Shown here in pieces: positions 25,611 through 34,200 of a stretch of 64,000 nt of DNA. Where the stretch lies: contig NZ_JAIEZV010000004.1 in assembly GCF_019599545.1 (NCBI RefSeq), positions 186,001 through 250,000 on the forward strand, read 5' to 3'. The notes beneath the pieces are model-generated. The model had not been told where the DNA came from. It worked only from the letters and a program-made list of their open reading frames with translations, and did not search any database. The DNA comes from Halobacillus sp. Nhm2S1. GTDB taxonomy: Bacteria; Bacillota; Bacilli; Bacillales; Halobacillaceae. The translations under genes were made by a program, and so were the position numbers. Each line of letters opens with the position of its first letter. Positions within the stretch are counted from its first letter, which is position 1.

Positions 25611-25644
25611 AAAGAAGCAGAGCTGTAGAGGCTCTGCTTCTTTT
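25611..25644. terminator. Bidirectional terminator
   Basis: AAAGAAGCAGAGC paired with GCTCTGCTTCTTT, between ridA and the convergent small HTH gene. Confidence 0.9.
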
Positions 25645-25655
25645 GTTTTATTCCA

Positions 25656-25886
25656 TTAATCTTCGTCTTTAACATCCGGGTCTTCAGGAATAGGTTCACT
25701 CAGATATTCTTGAATCATTTTCCGGTAGTTTTCCATTTGTTCCATGTGATTGTAGAATTGATTTTTATTGATTAAATACTGCCGTCCATCATAAATGGCC
25801 TTAATTTTATGATTCAAGATTAAATGCCGGAGATAGTCTTCAGGCAGCTCAAGATATTCTGCCGTTTCTTCCACTGTTAAGTACAT
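25656..25886 (-). CDS. Small excisionase-type HTH protein
   Basis: 76 residues. LTVEETAEYLELPEDYLRHL followed by NHKIKAIYDGRQYLINKNQF is a MerR/excisionase-like winged HTH (HTH_17). The acidic tail (EPIPEDPDVKDED) is not part of the DNA-binding fold. AAAGGTGA precedes ATG 25886. No recombinase is nearby, so it is unlikely to be a phage excisionase and may regulate a local gene or act in sporulation; function unknown. Confidence 0.7.
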   Translation of the reverse strand: MYLTVEETAEYLELPEDYLRHLILNHKIKAIYDGRQYLINKNQFYNHMEQMENYRKMIQEYLSEPIPEDPDVKDED

Positions 25887-26002
25887 GATCCGTCACCTTT
25901 CTTTCCCTTGCATTATATCACTTCTTTTTTTACGGCACGTTTCTTTTCCTACATTTGTGGGAATTAGATTAGAAACCATTCTAGTGAAATGAGAGGGATA
26001 CT

Positions 26003-26851
26003 ATGGCTTCTACGATGACAGCAAACAAAAACAAGCGTTCAGAAGCAAGCGAAGAAATCAAACCATGGGTACGGAGGTTCGGAAGACTTGGCTTTATGGC
26101 CAAGGGTATTGTTTATGCTCTTATCGGTGTATTAACTTTGATGGCCGCTCTTGGAGTTGGTGGGAAAACAACAGGTACTTCAGGAATGTTCCGCTCTCTT
26201 GCCGGTGTCGCTTTTGGAGAGATATTACTTTGGATCATTGGTATTGGCTTGATCGGGTATATCTCCTGGCTCGCCATTAAAGCCATCATGGATCCTAATA
26301 ATGAAGGAACGGATGCGAAAGGGTTAATTACTCGAATCGGTTATATTGTAGGTGCTGTAATTTACGGTTCCCTGGCTTTCAATGCTATAAAAATCGCCCT
26401 CCATGCTGGTTCCAGCAGTGGAAATTCAGAACAGACGATTTCAGCTAAACTTTTGTCCCAGCCTTTTGGTCAATGGCTTGTCGGGATTGTTGGAGCTATT
26501 GTCATCGGGTATGGTATTTATGAATTATATCAAGGAAGTACAGGCCGCTTTATGAAGAAGATGAATACTGCGGAAATGGACCGTCATAAAAGGAATGTAG
26601 CAGAAAAATCCGGTAAATTCGGGTTATCTGCAAGAGGAATCGTACTCGGACTCATCGGATTCTTCTTTATTCAAACGGCCCTTACGGCAAATCCTGATGA
26701 GGCCAAAGGTCTGGACGGAGCGCTTTCTGAAATTGCCCAGCAGCCCTACGGACAGGTACTCCTGGGGATCGCTGCCGTTGGATTAATCTTATATGGTGTC
26801 TACCAAATGGTACGTGGGCGTTACGCACGGATGAACTTCGGAAAAAAATAA
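26003..26851 (+). CDS. DUF1206 membrane protein
   Basis: 282 residues built from three DUF1206 repeats, each beginning with a GR-x-GF/L-x-A-K/R-G turn: RRFGRLGFMAKGIVYALIGV (about 23-42), ITRIGYIVGAVIYGSLAFNA in the middle and SGKFGLSARGIVLGLIGFFF late. There are about six membrane helices. Function is unknown for the family. It has its own terminator; GAGAGGG precedes the start. Confidence 0.85.
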   Translation: MASTMTANKNKRSEASEEIKPWVRRFGRLGFMAKGIVYALIGVLTLMAALGVGGKTTGTSGMFRSLAGVAFGEILLWIIGIGLIGYISWLAIKAIMDPNNEGTDAKGLITRIGYIVGAVIYGSLAFNAIKIALHAGSSSGNSEQTISAKLLSQPFGQWLVGIVGAIVIGYGIYELYQGSTGRFMKKMNTAEMDRHKRNVAEKSGKFGLSARGIVLGLIGFFFIQTALTANPDEAKGLDGALSEIAQQPYGQVLLGIAAVGLILYGVYQMVRGRYARMNFGKK

Positions 26852-26861
26852 ATGCATTAAA

Positions 26862-26891
26862 AAAGCCTTTCCTCCATGGAGGAAAGGCTTT
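26862..26891 (+). terminator. Terminator of the DUF1206 gene
   Basis: A perfect palindrome AAAGCCTTTCCTCCA with its complement, ten bases after the stop codon, followed by TCGATTTTT. Confidence 0.92.
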
Positions 26892-27076
26892 CGATTTTTG
26901 TCGCGAATATACCGACGACCACATTCGTCGTTTAGCTTTATAAAAAGCATGTACTTCGTCTTACACAAACAGCTCATCGCCCATTTACTATACCACGATT
27001 CCTCTTTAAACGCAATAAGGCGTTCGGTCGCCTCCTTGTGCTATACTAGGGCTACAAAAAATCTCAGGAGGAGCTT

Positions 27077-27532
27077 ATGCTTACATTTGAAGAGAAACTG
27101 AACATCATTGAAGAATTCCCTGAACTTGAAAAGAAAGAGATCTCTCTCGGAAGAGTGAATTTTCATTATGAAGAAAGTGTTTATGATAAAAAAATCGTCG
27201 TTTACCGACTCCACCCGAATGGCAACGGATTTGTTTATGCGGGTGAATTAGATGGATATGCTACGGATGAAAAAGGGATGGTCAACATTAAGGAAATCAG
27301 CGCCGATGAACTCCGCGCATTAATCCGGGAAGCGATCGAATCTTTGTCCCTCTCTCCTGCCGAAAAAAATCCAGTCATGGAAGAATGGCTGAACGACAAC
27401 GATCAGTCCCTTGTTCTAATGCGTGAAGAGGATGGTTTCCATGTTTACGCTGAAGAACAGTTGGAAGGTACGTTCAATTCTTACGAAGAAGCCGTCAACT
27501 TCCTTGAGCAAGAAGGATTCAGCCGTCTTTAA
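27077..27532 (+). CDS. Conserved-looking hypothetical soluble protein
   Basis: 151 residues, acidic, with no membrane segment or signal. A first half with alternating strands (GRVNFHYEESVYDKKIVVYR, NGFVYAGELDGY) is followed by a helical part (SADELRALIREAIESL) and a final LVLMREEDGFHVYAEEQLEG unit. I do not recognise the family. CAGGAGGAG precedes ATG 27077 at good spacing and a terminator follows, so it is a real single gene. Confidence 0.7.
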   Translation: MLTFEEKLNIIEEFPELEKKEISLGRVNFHYEESVYDKKIVVYRLHPNGNGFVYAGELDGYATDEKGMVNIKEISADELRALIREAIESLSLSPAEKNPVMEEWLNDNDQSLVLMREEDGFHVYAEEQLEGTFNSYEEAVNFLEQEGFSRL

Positions 27533-27539
27533 TGAACCC

Positions 27540-27566
27540 AGAGCCGTTTTATACGGCTCTTTTTTA
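27540..27566 (+). terminator. Terminator of the hypothetical gene
   Basis: AGAGCCGT paired with ACGGCTCT, then TTTTTT. Confidence 0.88.
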
Positions 27567-27628
27567 TATGGTTATTGTCATGCCTTGCCCATTCTGCATA
27601 AAGTATTGAAAAAAGGTGGCGTTTCTTT

Positions 27629-28378
27629 ATGTACACGTACCCCTATGCATACAGGCAGCAACAGCCTTTACCAACTTCAAATATCCTCTCTTATGCCAAA
27701 GGAGATGTAAATGGTGATCTCATCCCAGACCAAGTTTTTCTAGTAGGAGAAAAAACACCGAATAGTCCGTATATTTCAAACATCACTCTGGTCATTCAGG
27801 ATGGACAAACGAGCATCTTCTATAGTGTCCCCTTAAAAACGAACATGGGATATCAACCGCGCCTTTTTCTCGGTGATTTCACAGGAGACGGTGTCGATAA
27901 CATTATGATCAGCATGGACTCTGGGGGAAGTGGCGGTTATGGATACTACTATTTATATTCTTTTTTGAACAACCAGGCAAGAGTCCTCTTCGACTATGAA
28001 ACATTTGATGAAGCCTACGAATATGAAGTCACTTATCAAAACCAGTATAAAGTTGAAGTTCTAAACAAAACCCTTGACCTCTCTTTCATTATCGATCTAA
28101 GCAATAGGGATCCTGAGTACCTATCAGACATTTATGATGAAGACGGAACATTAAAAGCACCGCTACAAGGGTCCGTCTCTGGCTTAAATACTCTTTACCC
28201 CATCGATTTTGATGGAGACGGTGTTTATGAATTGTTTGCCTTTCAACGGATCATCGGCCAGTATAATGCGGATGGCTTGGGACTAGTTCAAACCCCGCTC
28301 ACATGGAAAGGCAATGGCTTTGGCCCCTTCTTTGACAATCAATATGTAGCTGTCCTTGGTGTGGGTTCAGACACCTAA
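27629..28378 (+). CDS. VCBS/FG-GAP-like calcium-binding repeat protein
   Basis: 249 residues. Three acidic loops typical of integrin-like FG-GAP/VCBS repeats are visible: GDVNGDLIPD (about 25-34), GDFTGDGVDN (about 81-90) and IDFDGDGVYE (about 192-201). Each is followed by strand-rich sequence. There is no signal peptide, and the N-terminus is rich in Tyr, Pro and Gln. Related proteins of bacilli are uncharacterised; a spore or cell-surface location is only a guess. AAAAAAGGTGG precedes the start. Confidence 0.7.
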   Translation: MYTYPYAYRQQQPLPTSNILSYAKGDVNGDLIPDQVFLVGEKTPNSPYISNITLVIQDGQTSIFYSVPLKTNMGYQPRLFLGDFTGDGVDNIMISMDSGGSGGYGYYYLYSFLNNQARVLFDYETFDEAYEYEVTYQNQYKVEVLNKTLDLSFIIDLSNRDPEYLSDIYDEDGTLKAPLQGSVSGLNTLYPIDFDGDGVYELFAFQRIIGQYNADGLGLVQTPLTWKGNGFGPFFDNQYVAVLGVGSDT

Positions 28379-28414
28379 CTACTTCAAACCTGGGACGCGG
28401 GTTATCTTTTTGGA

Positions 28415-28451
28415 TACCAGGTACCTTGGTTCCACCCCACAGTACCTGGTA
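28415..28451. repeat. ACCAGGT-type palindromic hairpin
   Basis: TACCAGGTAC (28415-28424) and GTACCTGGTA (28442-28451) form a perfect 10-bp stem with a 17-base loop behind the VCBS-like gene. There is no T run, so it is not a classic terminator. Related cores occur at other 3' ends in this window. Confidence 0.7.
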
Positions 28452-28548
28452 CTAGATTCAAACTTCTCTAGTACATAAGACTACTTTTCACCTGCTCCCT
28501 TTTCACCGTGGTAACTACAGAAAATTCTGATGAAATCTCCCATAAATC

Positions 28549-28573
28549 GTTATACTAGGATAAAATGGGGTAT
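28549..28573 (+). promoter_or_regulatory. Candidate sigma-B promoter
   Basis: GTTATA (28549-28554), a 13-bp spacer and GGGTAT (28568-28573) closely match the sigma-B pattern GTTTAA-N12-14-GGGTAT. It lies 36 bases before the RsbR-like gene. Confidence 0.5.
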
Positions 28574-28608
28574 AAGAAAAACTAACGTAAATGGAAGGAG
28601 AAAACGAA

Positions 28609-29430
28609 ATGGATCGATTAAATGAACGTTTAGCCCAATATTTTAATGATAACCAAACCACATTAGTAAACGAATTACTCCCCAAAACGTTGGACAAGCT
28701 TCAAATCAACTATACCGATCAGGATCTGAATTATCATTTTGAAATGCTCCGTCTACTTCTGGACCGTGTAGCTAAAAGCCTCTTGCAGCACCCAGATGAA
28801 ACAAATGCAGCTGCCATCGGCTATGACACCGAAAATTACCTCTATTCTAAAGGCGTCCTTCTAAAACAGACCGTGGATGTGTTGAGCGTCTTCCGTCTTT
28901 CTCTCATGAAGCATATGCGGAATTCAAACTTGATTAAGGAGGCCAAAATCGAAGAAGGCTTCGTTGTAGCTGAAGAAGTTGTCACTGCATTTGACGCAGC
29001 GATACGCGCGACGACAGATAGTTATAATAAGACAAAAGAAAGAGAACATGAAGAAATGGAGAAGCATTTGAACGCGGTCTCTACCCCTGTCGTTCTCATC
29101 GACGAATTTCAAGCTGTCCTTCCATTGGTCGGAGAATTTTCAACGGAACGCTTCGACGTAGTCAAAGATCACACGCTACATAAAGTCAAAGAGCACGGTT
29201 TGCGGTTATTATTCATTGACTTTTCAGGAATTGCTACATTCAACGAGGTCTTTATTAATGATCTGTTCAATTTAACAAAAACCATTAAATTGCTCGGTAC
29301 AAGAACGGTACTGACCGGAATTCGTACAGAAATGGCCATCGCAGCCATTCAATCTGATATGAATTTCGAGGAGCTCGAGACCTTCAATGATCTTAAACAG
29401 GCCCTGATTACAATCAATGATAACCAATAA
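28609..29430 (+). CDS. RsbR-like STAS-domain stress regulator
   Basis: 273 residues. An N-terminal helical, non-heme-globin-like sensor region (about 1-150) is followed by a STAS domain (about 155-268) with LLFIDFSGIATFNEVFINDL and LLGTRTVLTGIRTEMA. RsbR paralogues form stressosomes that, via RsbT, activate sigma-B. In this copy the usual phosphorylated threonine region reads ATFNEVF, so phosphorylation sites may differ. ATG 28609 follows GGAAGGAG. A sigma-B-like promoter upstream suggests feedback. A Gfo/Idh oxidoreductase follows after 12 bases and is probably co-transcribed. Confidence 0.78.
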   Translation: MDRLNERLAQYFNDNQTTLVNELLPKTLDKLQINYTDQDLNYHFEMLRLLLDRVAKSLLQHPDETNAAAIGYDTENYLYSKGVLLKQTVDVLSVFRLSLMKHMRNSNLIKEAKIEEGFVVAEEVVTAFDAAIRATTDSYNKTKEREHEEMEKHLNAVSTPVVLIDEFQAVLPLVGEFSTERFDVVKDHTLHKVKEHGLRLLFIDFSGIATFNEVFINDLFNLTKTIKLLGTRTVLTGIRTEMAIAAIQSDMNFEELETFNDLKQALITINDNQ

Positions 29431-29442
29431 GGAGCTGAACTG

Positions 29443-30435
29443 ATGATTCGTGTAGCATTATTAAGCAAGTGGCACGTGCATGCCGTTGATTATGCACGAG
29501 AAGCTTCTGAAAATCCCGCTATTCACATTTCAAAAGTCTGGGATGAAGATATAGAACGGGGCAAAATGTGGGCGGAGGAACTTGGTGTACCTTTCGATGA
29601 CGACCTCAAGCAAGTCCTTTCAGATCCGGAAATCGATGGTGTCATTCTCACAAGCCCAACAAATCTCCATAAAGAAATCATCATGGCCGCTGCCCACCAT
29701 GGAAAGCATATTTACACAGAGAAAGTACTCTCTTTAAGTCGAACAGATGATAAAGAAATTTTCTCCAGCATAGAGGGTGCTGGCGTGAATTTCATGATCT
29801 CCTTACCTAGATTAACTTCCGACTATTATCTATATGCCCAAAAAGTTGTAGATGAAGGTGTGCTCGGTACTGTAAACATGATTCGATGCCGTGTTGCCCA
29901 TAATGGAGCGGTCCCCAATGATGACCATCCAAATGGTTGGCTCCCTGAACGTTTTTTTGATAAGGACCAATGTGGAGGGGGGACTTTGATCGACCTTGGG
30001 GCCCACCCCATTTATTTGGCGAATCGCCTCGCCGGAAAACCAAAGGCTGTATCCGCTCGATTGCATTCACTTACAGGCCGAGGTGTCGATGATCACTCTG
30101 TTGCCACCGTAGAGTATGATTCAGGTATTCTTGCAGTTTTGGAATCAAGCTTTGTGTCATCCGGGAGTCCTTTCCAGCTCGAGATTTACGGAACAGATGG
30201 GACACTTATGGTCGAAGGAAGCAAGGTACGGATCAAAAGCCGTACCCATGGGATGAACGAATGGACATGCCCTGAACTCCCTGCTCCTATCCATTCCCCT
30301 TTGCAACAATGGGTAGATGACATCCTCAATCAAGAGGAGCCGACCATCAAAAAGGAAGATGCCCTTCAGTTGACGGCCGTCAACGAAGCAGCCGCCCTAT
30401 CCCACAAACAGAACATGAGAATCACCATAGAATAA
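29443..30435 (+). CDS. Gfo/Idh/MocA family oxidoreductase
   Basis: 330 residues. The N-terminal Rossmann part includes DGVILTSPTNLHKEIIMAAA and GKHIYTEKVL, the usual EKP-like lysine region, here EKV. The C-terminal substrate domain has GGGTLIDLGAHPIYLANRLA and SVATVEYDSGILAVLESSF. Members oxidise or reduce sugars and inositols with NAD(P). The substrate is not predictable. It starts 12 bases after the RsbR-like gene, with AAGGAGCTG as ribosome site, so it may be stress-induced with it. Confidence 0.85.
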   Translation: MIRVALLSKWHVHAVDYAREASENPAIHISKVWDEDIERGKMWAEELGVPFDDDLKQVLSDPEIDGVILTSPTNLHKEIIMAAAHHGKHIYTEKVLSLSRTDDKEIFSSIEGAGVNFMISLPRLTSDYYLYAQKVVDEGVLGTVNMIRCRVAHNGAVPNDDHPNGWLPERFFDKDQCGGGTLIDLGAHPIYLANRLAGKPKAVSARLHSLTGRGVDDHSVATVEYDSGILAVLESSFVSSGSPFQLEIYGTDGTLMVEGSKVRIKSRTHGMNEWTCPELPAPIHSPLQQWVDDILNQEEPTIKKEDALQLTAVNEAAALSHKQNMRITIE

Positions 30436-30438
30436 AAA

Positions 30439-30471
30439 GCGCCTGCCCATCATTTTGTGATGGACAGGCGT
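30439..30471. terminator. Bidirectional hairpin between convergent genes
   Basis: GCGCCTGCCCATCA pairs with TGATGGACAGGCG (one mismatch). It overlaps the stop region of the GNAT gene. Confidence 0.8.
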
Positions 30472-30953
30472 CATTCAAGTTCTTTTCTCAATGTTACCAA
30501 TGGTCTCACTTTACCACGAAACCATTCTTCTGTGATTTCCCCTGTGGGTACAAACCCGTTCTTTTCAAAAAAGCGCAAACTTCCCTGATTATCCTCGTAA
30601 ACTTCGGCAAAAACATTCTTCATACCAAAAAGGGCATAGATCTCTTCAAGAAATAAACGAAGAGCCTCTGTTCCAACACCACAGTTCCTCTTTTCAGCGA
30701 TTACCATACCGATAAAATCTTTTCCTGGCGTTCGGAACAACTCCACCTTTCCGATTAATCGGTCATCCAAAACCACAGCTTTCATGTATAAATTAGGCTT
30801 TTCACCGTTGAAGTAGGATTCATAAGCTTTAAAGAATTGCTCATATGTACGCGGGACATCCACACCTGTTTGCACTTGTAGTTTTTCATCCATTTCCCAT
30901 GTATGCAACACTTCAATATGACTGCTCTTAATCTCCTCAATGGAAACTTCCAT
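30471..30953 (-). CDS. GNAT family N-acetyltransferase (RimJ-like)
   Basis: 160 residues. GKDFIGMVIAEKRNCGVGTE is the acetyl-CoA loop and MKNVFAEVYEDNQGSLRFFE with KNGFVPTG the C-terminal signature. Substrate unknown. AGGAGATTG precedes ATG 30953. It is single, between convergent terminators. Confidence 0.82.
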   Translation of the reverse strand: MEVSIEEIKSSHIEVLHTWEMDEKLQVQTGVDVPRTYEQFFKAYESYFNGEKPNLYMKAVVLDDRLIGKVELFRTPGKDFIGMVIAEKRNCGVGTEALRLFLEEIYALFGMKNVFAEVYEDNQGSLRFFEKNGFVPTGEITEEWFRGKVRPLVTLRKELE

Positions 30954-30994
30954 AAATCAATCTCCTCTTTAAGAATAAACCCAGATCATAAATT

Positions 30995-31021
30995 CAGTAC
31001 CAGACGAAACGCCTGGTACTG
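30995..31021. repeat. ACCAG-type palindromic hairpin
   Basis: CAGTACCAG / CTGGTACTG, a perfect 9-bp stem with a 9-base loop, just behind the NhaC-like gene. It may terminate it, although the U tract is poor. It shares its core with the hairpin at 28415-28451. Confidence 0.7.
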
Positions 31022-31050
31022 TGAATATTCCCTATTCTATTTTTTTGAAC

Positions 31051-32355
31051 CTATGAATTTCGAACCGTAAACTTAGGAAAACGAAAGACAATGGCTAGAA
31101 CTCCTGAAACAGCAAGCAGGATCGGATAAAAACAGAAAGGGACAATACTGACAGGTGAAATACTCGCTACCCCTGCCACAGACAAAATTTGTGCACCATA
31201 CGGAAGCAAGCCTTGGACAGAACTGGAGAAGATATCCAACAAACTCGCTGATCTTTTCGAGTCAATCTCAAACCGTTCTGAAATTTGTTTAGCGAGAGGA
31301 CCGGCTGTCATGATGGAGATCGTATTATTGGCCGTAGATACGTTCACGGCGCTGACCAATCCTGCGATACTGAATTCTCCACCTCGATTCGATTGAGCAC
31401 CTCGACTTATTTTGCGAAGAAGGAAATCAATGCCACCGTTTTGACGAATCAATTCAACAAGTCCCCCAAGCAGAATGACCAGCAAAGCCAATTCCTGCAT
31501 GCCGGCAAACCCATCGCCTAAAAGAGTGACAAATTCCATTACTGAAAAGTCCCCCATCAATAGGCCGATTAATCCTGCGAAACCAATACCTCCCATAAGG
31601 ACGTAAATAACATTGATACCCATAATTGCAAAAATAAGAACACCAAGATACGGCAACACTTTTACAACGTTAAACGGATGGTCATCCTGGAGCGTGGAAG
31701 CTGCATCCGTTGTCAACACACCAAAAATAATAGCCGTTACGACCGCAGCCGGAAGAACGATAAAGAAGTTTGCTTTGAACTTGTCTTTCATTTCTGTTCC
31801 TTGTGTCCGGACGGCGGCAATTGTCGTATCAGATATGATGGAAAGGTTATCGCCAAACATAGCTCCACTGACAATCGCTCCCATCGTTAGAGCAACGGCA
31901 ACATCTGTCTGCTCTGCAATCCCCATCCCAACAGGGGCCAAAGCAACAATTGTTCCTACAGATGTACCCATAGAGATGGAAATGAAACAAGCGATGATAA
32001 ACAAACCGACAATCAGCAAGTTTCCTGGCAATATGCTCAAACCTAAGTTGACGGTAGAATCAACAGCTCCCATCCCTTCAGCGACTGTAGAAAAAGCGCC
32101 TGCCAATAAGAAGATGATCACCATTAAGATAATGTTGGAATGCCCTCCACCTTCCGTCAATTGCTGTAATTTCGTTTGAAAAGCCGTTTTTCTATTCATA
32201 AAAAGGGCTACGAGAATGGCAGCAAATACAGCCACCAATACTGGCATTTTATAAAAGTCACCGGTTAGGATTCCAGAGCCGATGAAAAGCAGGATAAATA
32301 CTCCAAACGGGAGGAGCGCCCATCCGTTCCCTTTATTCAATTCTTTTGTTTCCAT
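31051..32355 (-). CDS. NhaC-superfamily transporter (Na_H_antiport_2 type), paralogue A
   Basis: 434 residues, about 11 membrane segments. The core has ISMGTSVGTIVALAPVGMGI, SGAMFGDNLSIISDTTIAAV, SAVNVSTANNTISIMTAGPL and DIFSSSVQGLLPYGAQILSV. It is closely similar along its whole length to the protein at 47997-49316, which is controlled by a SAM riboswitch and is a MetT-type methionine-transporter candidate. This copy has no S-box, so its substrate may differ: a sodium/proton antiporter or another amino acid carrier. GATCCTCCTT on the plus strand marks its ribosome site. Confidence 0.82.
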   Translation of the reverse strand: METKELNKGNGWALLPFGVFILLFIGSGILTGDFYKMPVLVAVFAAILVALFMNRKTAFQTKLQQLTEGGGHSNIILMVIIFLLAGAFSTVAEGMGAVDSTVNLGLSILPGNLLIVGLFIIACFISISMGTSVGTIVALAPVGMGIAEQTDVAVALTMGAIVSGAMFGDNLSIISDTTIAAVRTQGTEMKDKFKANFFIVLPAAVVTAIIFGVLTTDAASTLQDDHPFNVVKVLPYLGVLIFAIMGINVIYVLMGGIGFAGLIGLLMGDFSVMEFVTLLGDGFAGMQELALLVILLGGLVELIRQNGGIDFLLRKISRGAQSNRGGEFSIAGLVSAVNVSTANNTISIMTAGPLAKQISERFEIDSKRSASLLDIFSSSVQGLLPYGAQILSVAGVASISPVSIVPFCFYPILLAVSGVLAIVFRFPKFTVRNS

Positions 32356-32760
32356 AAAGATCCTCCTTAATCAGGATTCATTCACCTATTTCTACCTATA
32401 ATAGCTCTTTCATACTCTACAACACTCAAAGATGAGATATCAAGTTTTGAGACGCTTATATACAAAATGGAAAATATAGGGTTCAGGAGTGCCCTGAAGG
32501 GAACAAACAGGCCCCGATGGTTATAGTCATTATTCCCGAGCTTCTTTTTACGACATTCATCACACTCTTGCCTATTTCGGCGATTGACCGTCTATTCACA
32601 TAATCACGAGAAAAAGAAAACAGAAATTGACGCTTACCCGGAAAAATCAGCTAAGTAAAACCCCCACAAACAATAAATGAGGAGCGAAACCTATGCATGT
32701 AATGACCTCCCCTATTGTAAATAAACGAGGCGTAGCTGATATTCAGCTACGCCTTTTTTG
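32356..32760. other. 405-bp gap with one hairpin
   Basis: The stretch contains the leader of the NhaC-like gene and, at 32729-32757, a stem AGGCGTAGCTGA / TCAGCTACGCCT followed by TTTTTT on the plus strand and CGTTTATTT on the minus strand. The hairpin directly follows the aminotransferase stop codon and most likely terminates that gene. A 23-codon ORF (ATG 32694, after GAGGAG) runs into the hairpin. No other gene or regulatory motif is visible. Confidence 0.6.
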
Positions 32761-34089
32761 TTAACTTTTTGACACAGGAGATACCCCGATCTCCATTTCA
32801 TATGAAACCAAGGCTTCTTCAAACATCCTCAAACCTTCACTCAGCTGTTCCTTTGTGATGGTTAAAGGTGGAATCATCCGGATAATCTCAGTCTTATTTC
32901 CACCAAAGTAAAACAGCACCCCATTTTCAAGTGCTTGATCAAGAATTTTAAAAAGTCCTTCACTGTTTGGTTCTTTCGTTACAGGATCAACAATTTCAAT
33001 ACCAATCATCAAGCCAATTGAACGGACATTCCCAATGACAGGGTGTTTCTCCTGCAGTTCTTTCAACTTACCAGCCGCATAAGCCCCCTGCTCCTTCGCA
33101 TTCTCTAGCAGCTGTTCTTCTTCCATGACATCAAGGACCGCATTGGCTGCGGAGCAAGCGATTGGGTTCCCGCCGAAAGTCGTCGCATGGCTTCCAAGTG
33201 GCCATTGATGCATCAACTCTTTAGAGGCCACTGTAGCACTCAAAGGCAAGCCATTCGCAATCCCCTTAGCGATTGCCATGATGTCCGGAACAACCTCGAA
33301 CGTATCAGCAGCAAACCATTCACCTGTTCTCCCAAACCCAGTCTGAACTTCGTCAAAGATTAGTAAAACACCATACTCATCACAAAGCTCTCTAAGCTTT
33401 TTCAACCATGCTTTCGGAGGGACTACATAACCACCTTCTCCAAGTACAGGTTCTACAATAACAGCAGCGACTTCATCAGGTGTCACTTGATGGTCAAACA
33501 ATCGTTGGAAGTCCTTCTCTAGCTGATGGACAACAAAAACTTCCGGATCTTCCCCGTTCGGACTATCTTCTATTCTTGCAAAAGGGATGTGGTAGGACCC
33601 TTGAGGCTGCATAAACTGACGGTATTTACTCTTTGAACTTGTTACACTTAAAGCTCCCATGGATCTTCCGTGGAACCCTCCAATGAAAGACACGATATAA
33701 GGCCGCTTCGTAACATGCTTCGCTAACTTGATTGCTCCCTCTACGGCTTCCGTTCCGCTATTTCCAAAAAAGAAACAATCCAGGTTTCCAGGCATAATTT
33801 CAGCAAGGCGATCAGCCAACTTCAATATAGATTCATAGATGATGACGCCTGATGGTCCATGAGCAAGACTGTCTGCTCCTTCTTTAATCGCTTGAACTAC
33901 TTTTGGATGACGGTGCCCTACATTTGTCGTGGCAATCCCGGATGTGAAATCTAAATACTTCTTTCCGTCCACGCCGAAGTAATAGCACCCTTCCTCTTTA
34001 ATTACTGGCAGATTCGGATGATCTTTAGCCATACTCGGGGCAAGTCTCTCCGACATCCGTTCTAATCGATGTGTCCAATGTTGTGTCAT
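32761..34089 (-). CDS. Class III PLP-dependent aminotransferase (GABA/ornithine type)
   Basis: 442 residues. [75 protein letters not shown] and [20 protein letters not shown] (PLP lysine) followed by [14 protein letters not shown] place it in the omega-aminotransferase group near 4-aminobutyrate and acetylornithine enzymes. The amino donor is not certain. CAGGAGGAAC precedes ATG 34089; the first 17 codons of the longer open frame are leader. It follows the YjiH-type membrane protein by 111 bases on the same strand, with an inverted repeat between them. Confidence 0.85.
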   Translation of the reverse strand: MTQHWTHRLERMSERLAPSMAKDHPNLPVIKEEGCYYFGVDGKKYLDFTSGIATTNVGHRHPKVVQAIKEGADSLAHGPSGVIIYESILKLADRLAEIMPGNLDCFFFGNSGTEAVEGAIKLAKHVTKRPYIVSFIGGFHGRSMGALSVTSSKSKYRQFMQPQGSYHIPFARIEDSPNGEDPEVFVVHQLEKDFQRLFDHQVTPDEVAAVIVEPVLGEGGYVVPPKAWLKKLRELCDEYGVLLIFDEVQTGFGRTGEWFAADTFEVVPDIMAIAKGIANGLPLSATVASKELMHQWPLGSHATTFGGNPIACSAANAVLDVMEEEQLLENAKEQGAYAAGKLKELQEKHPVIGNVRSIGLMIGIEIVDPVTKEPNSEGLFKILDQALENGVLFYFGGNKTEIIRMIPPLTITKEQLSEGLRMFEEALVSYEMEIGVSPVSKS

Positions 34090-34140
34090 AATGTTCCTCC
34101 TGATGTAATAGGCCAAGTTTATGGTGTATTTCGCTTTCAT

Positions 34141-34193
34141 TACAGGAATGAAGGATTTTCAGTTGAAATCTAGAAATCTTCTTCATTCCTGTA
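34141..34193. promoter_or_regulatory. Inverted repeat between yjiH-like and aminotransferase genes
   Basis: TACAGGAATGAAG and CTTCATTCCTGTA form a 13-bp stem with a 27-base loop that contains GATTT / AAATC as an inner stem. There is no T run. It may be an operator, a processing site, or an attenuating stem in the leader of the aminotransferase gene. Confidence 0.55.
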
Positions 34194-34200
34194 GATAAGG

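Noticed and set aside
25656-25886. Phage excisionase indicating a prophage remnant
   Set aside because: The HTH resembles excisionases, but no integrase, attachment repeats or phage genes are nearby.
32694-32765. 23-codon ORF with GAGGAG running into the hairpin at 32729-32757
   Set aside because: The hairpin is better explained as the terminator of the convergent aminotransferase gene; the ORF ends in terminator sequence and no clear promoter precedes it.
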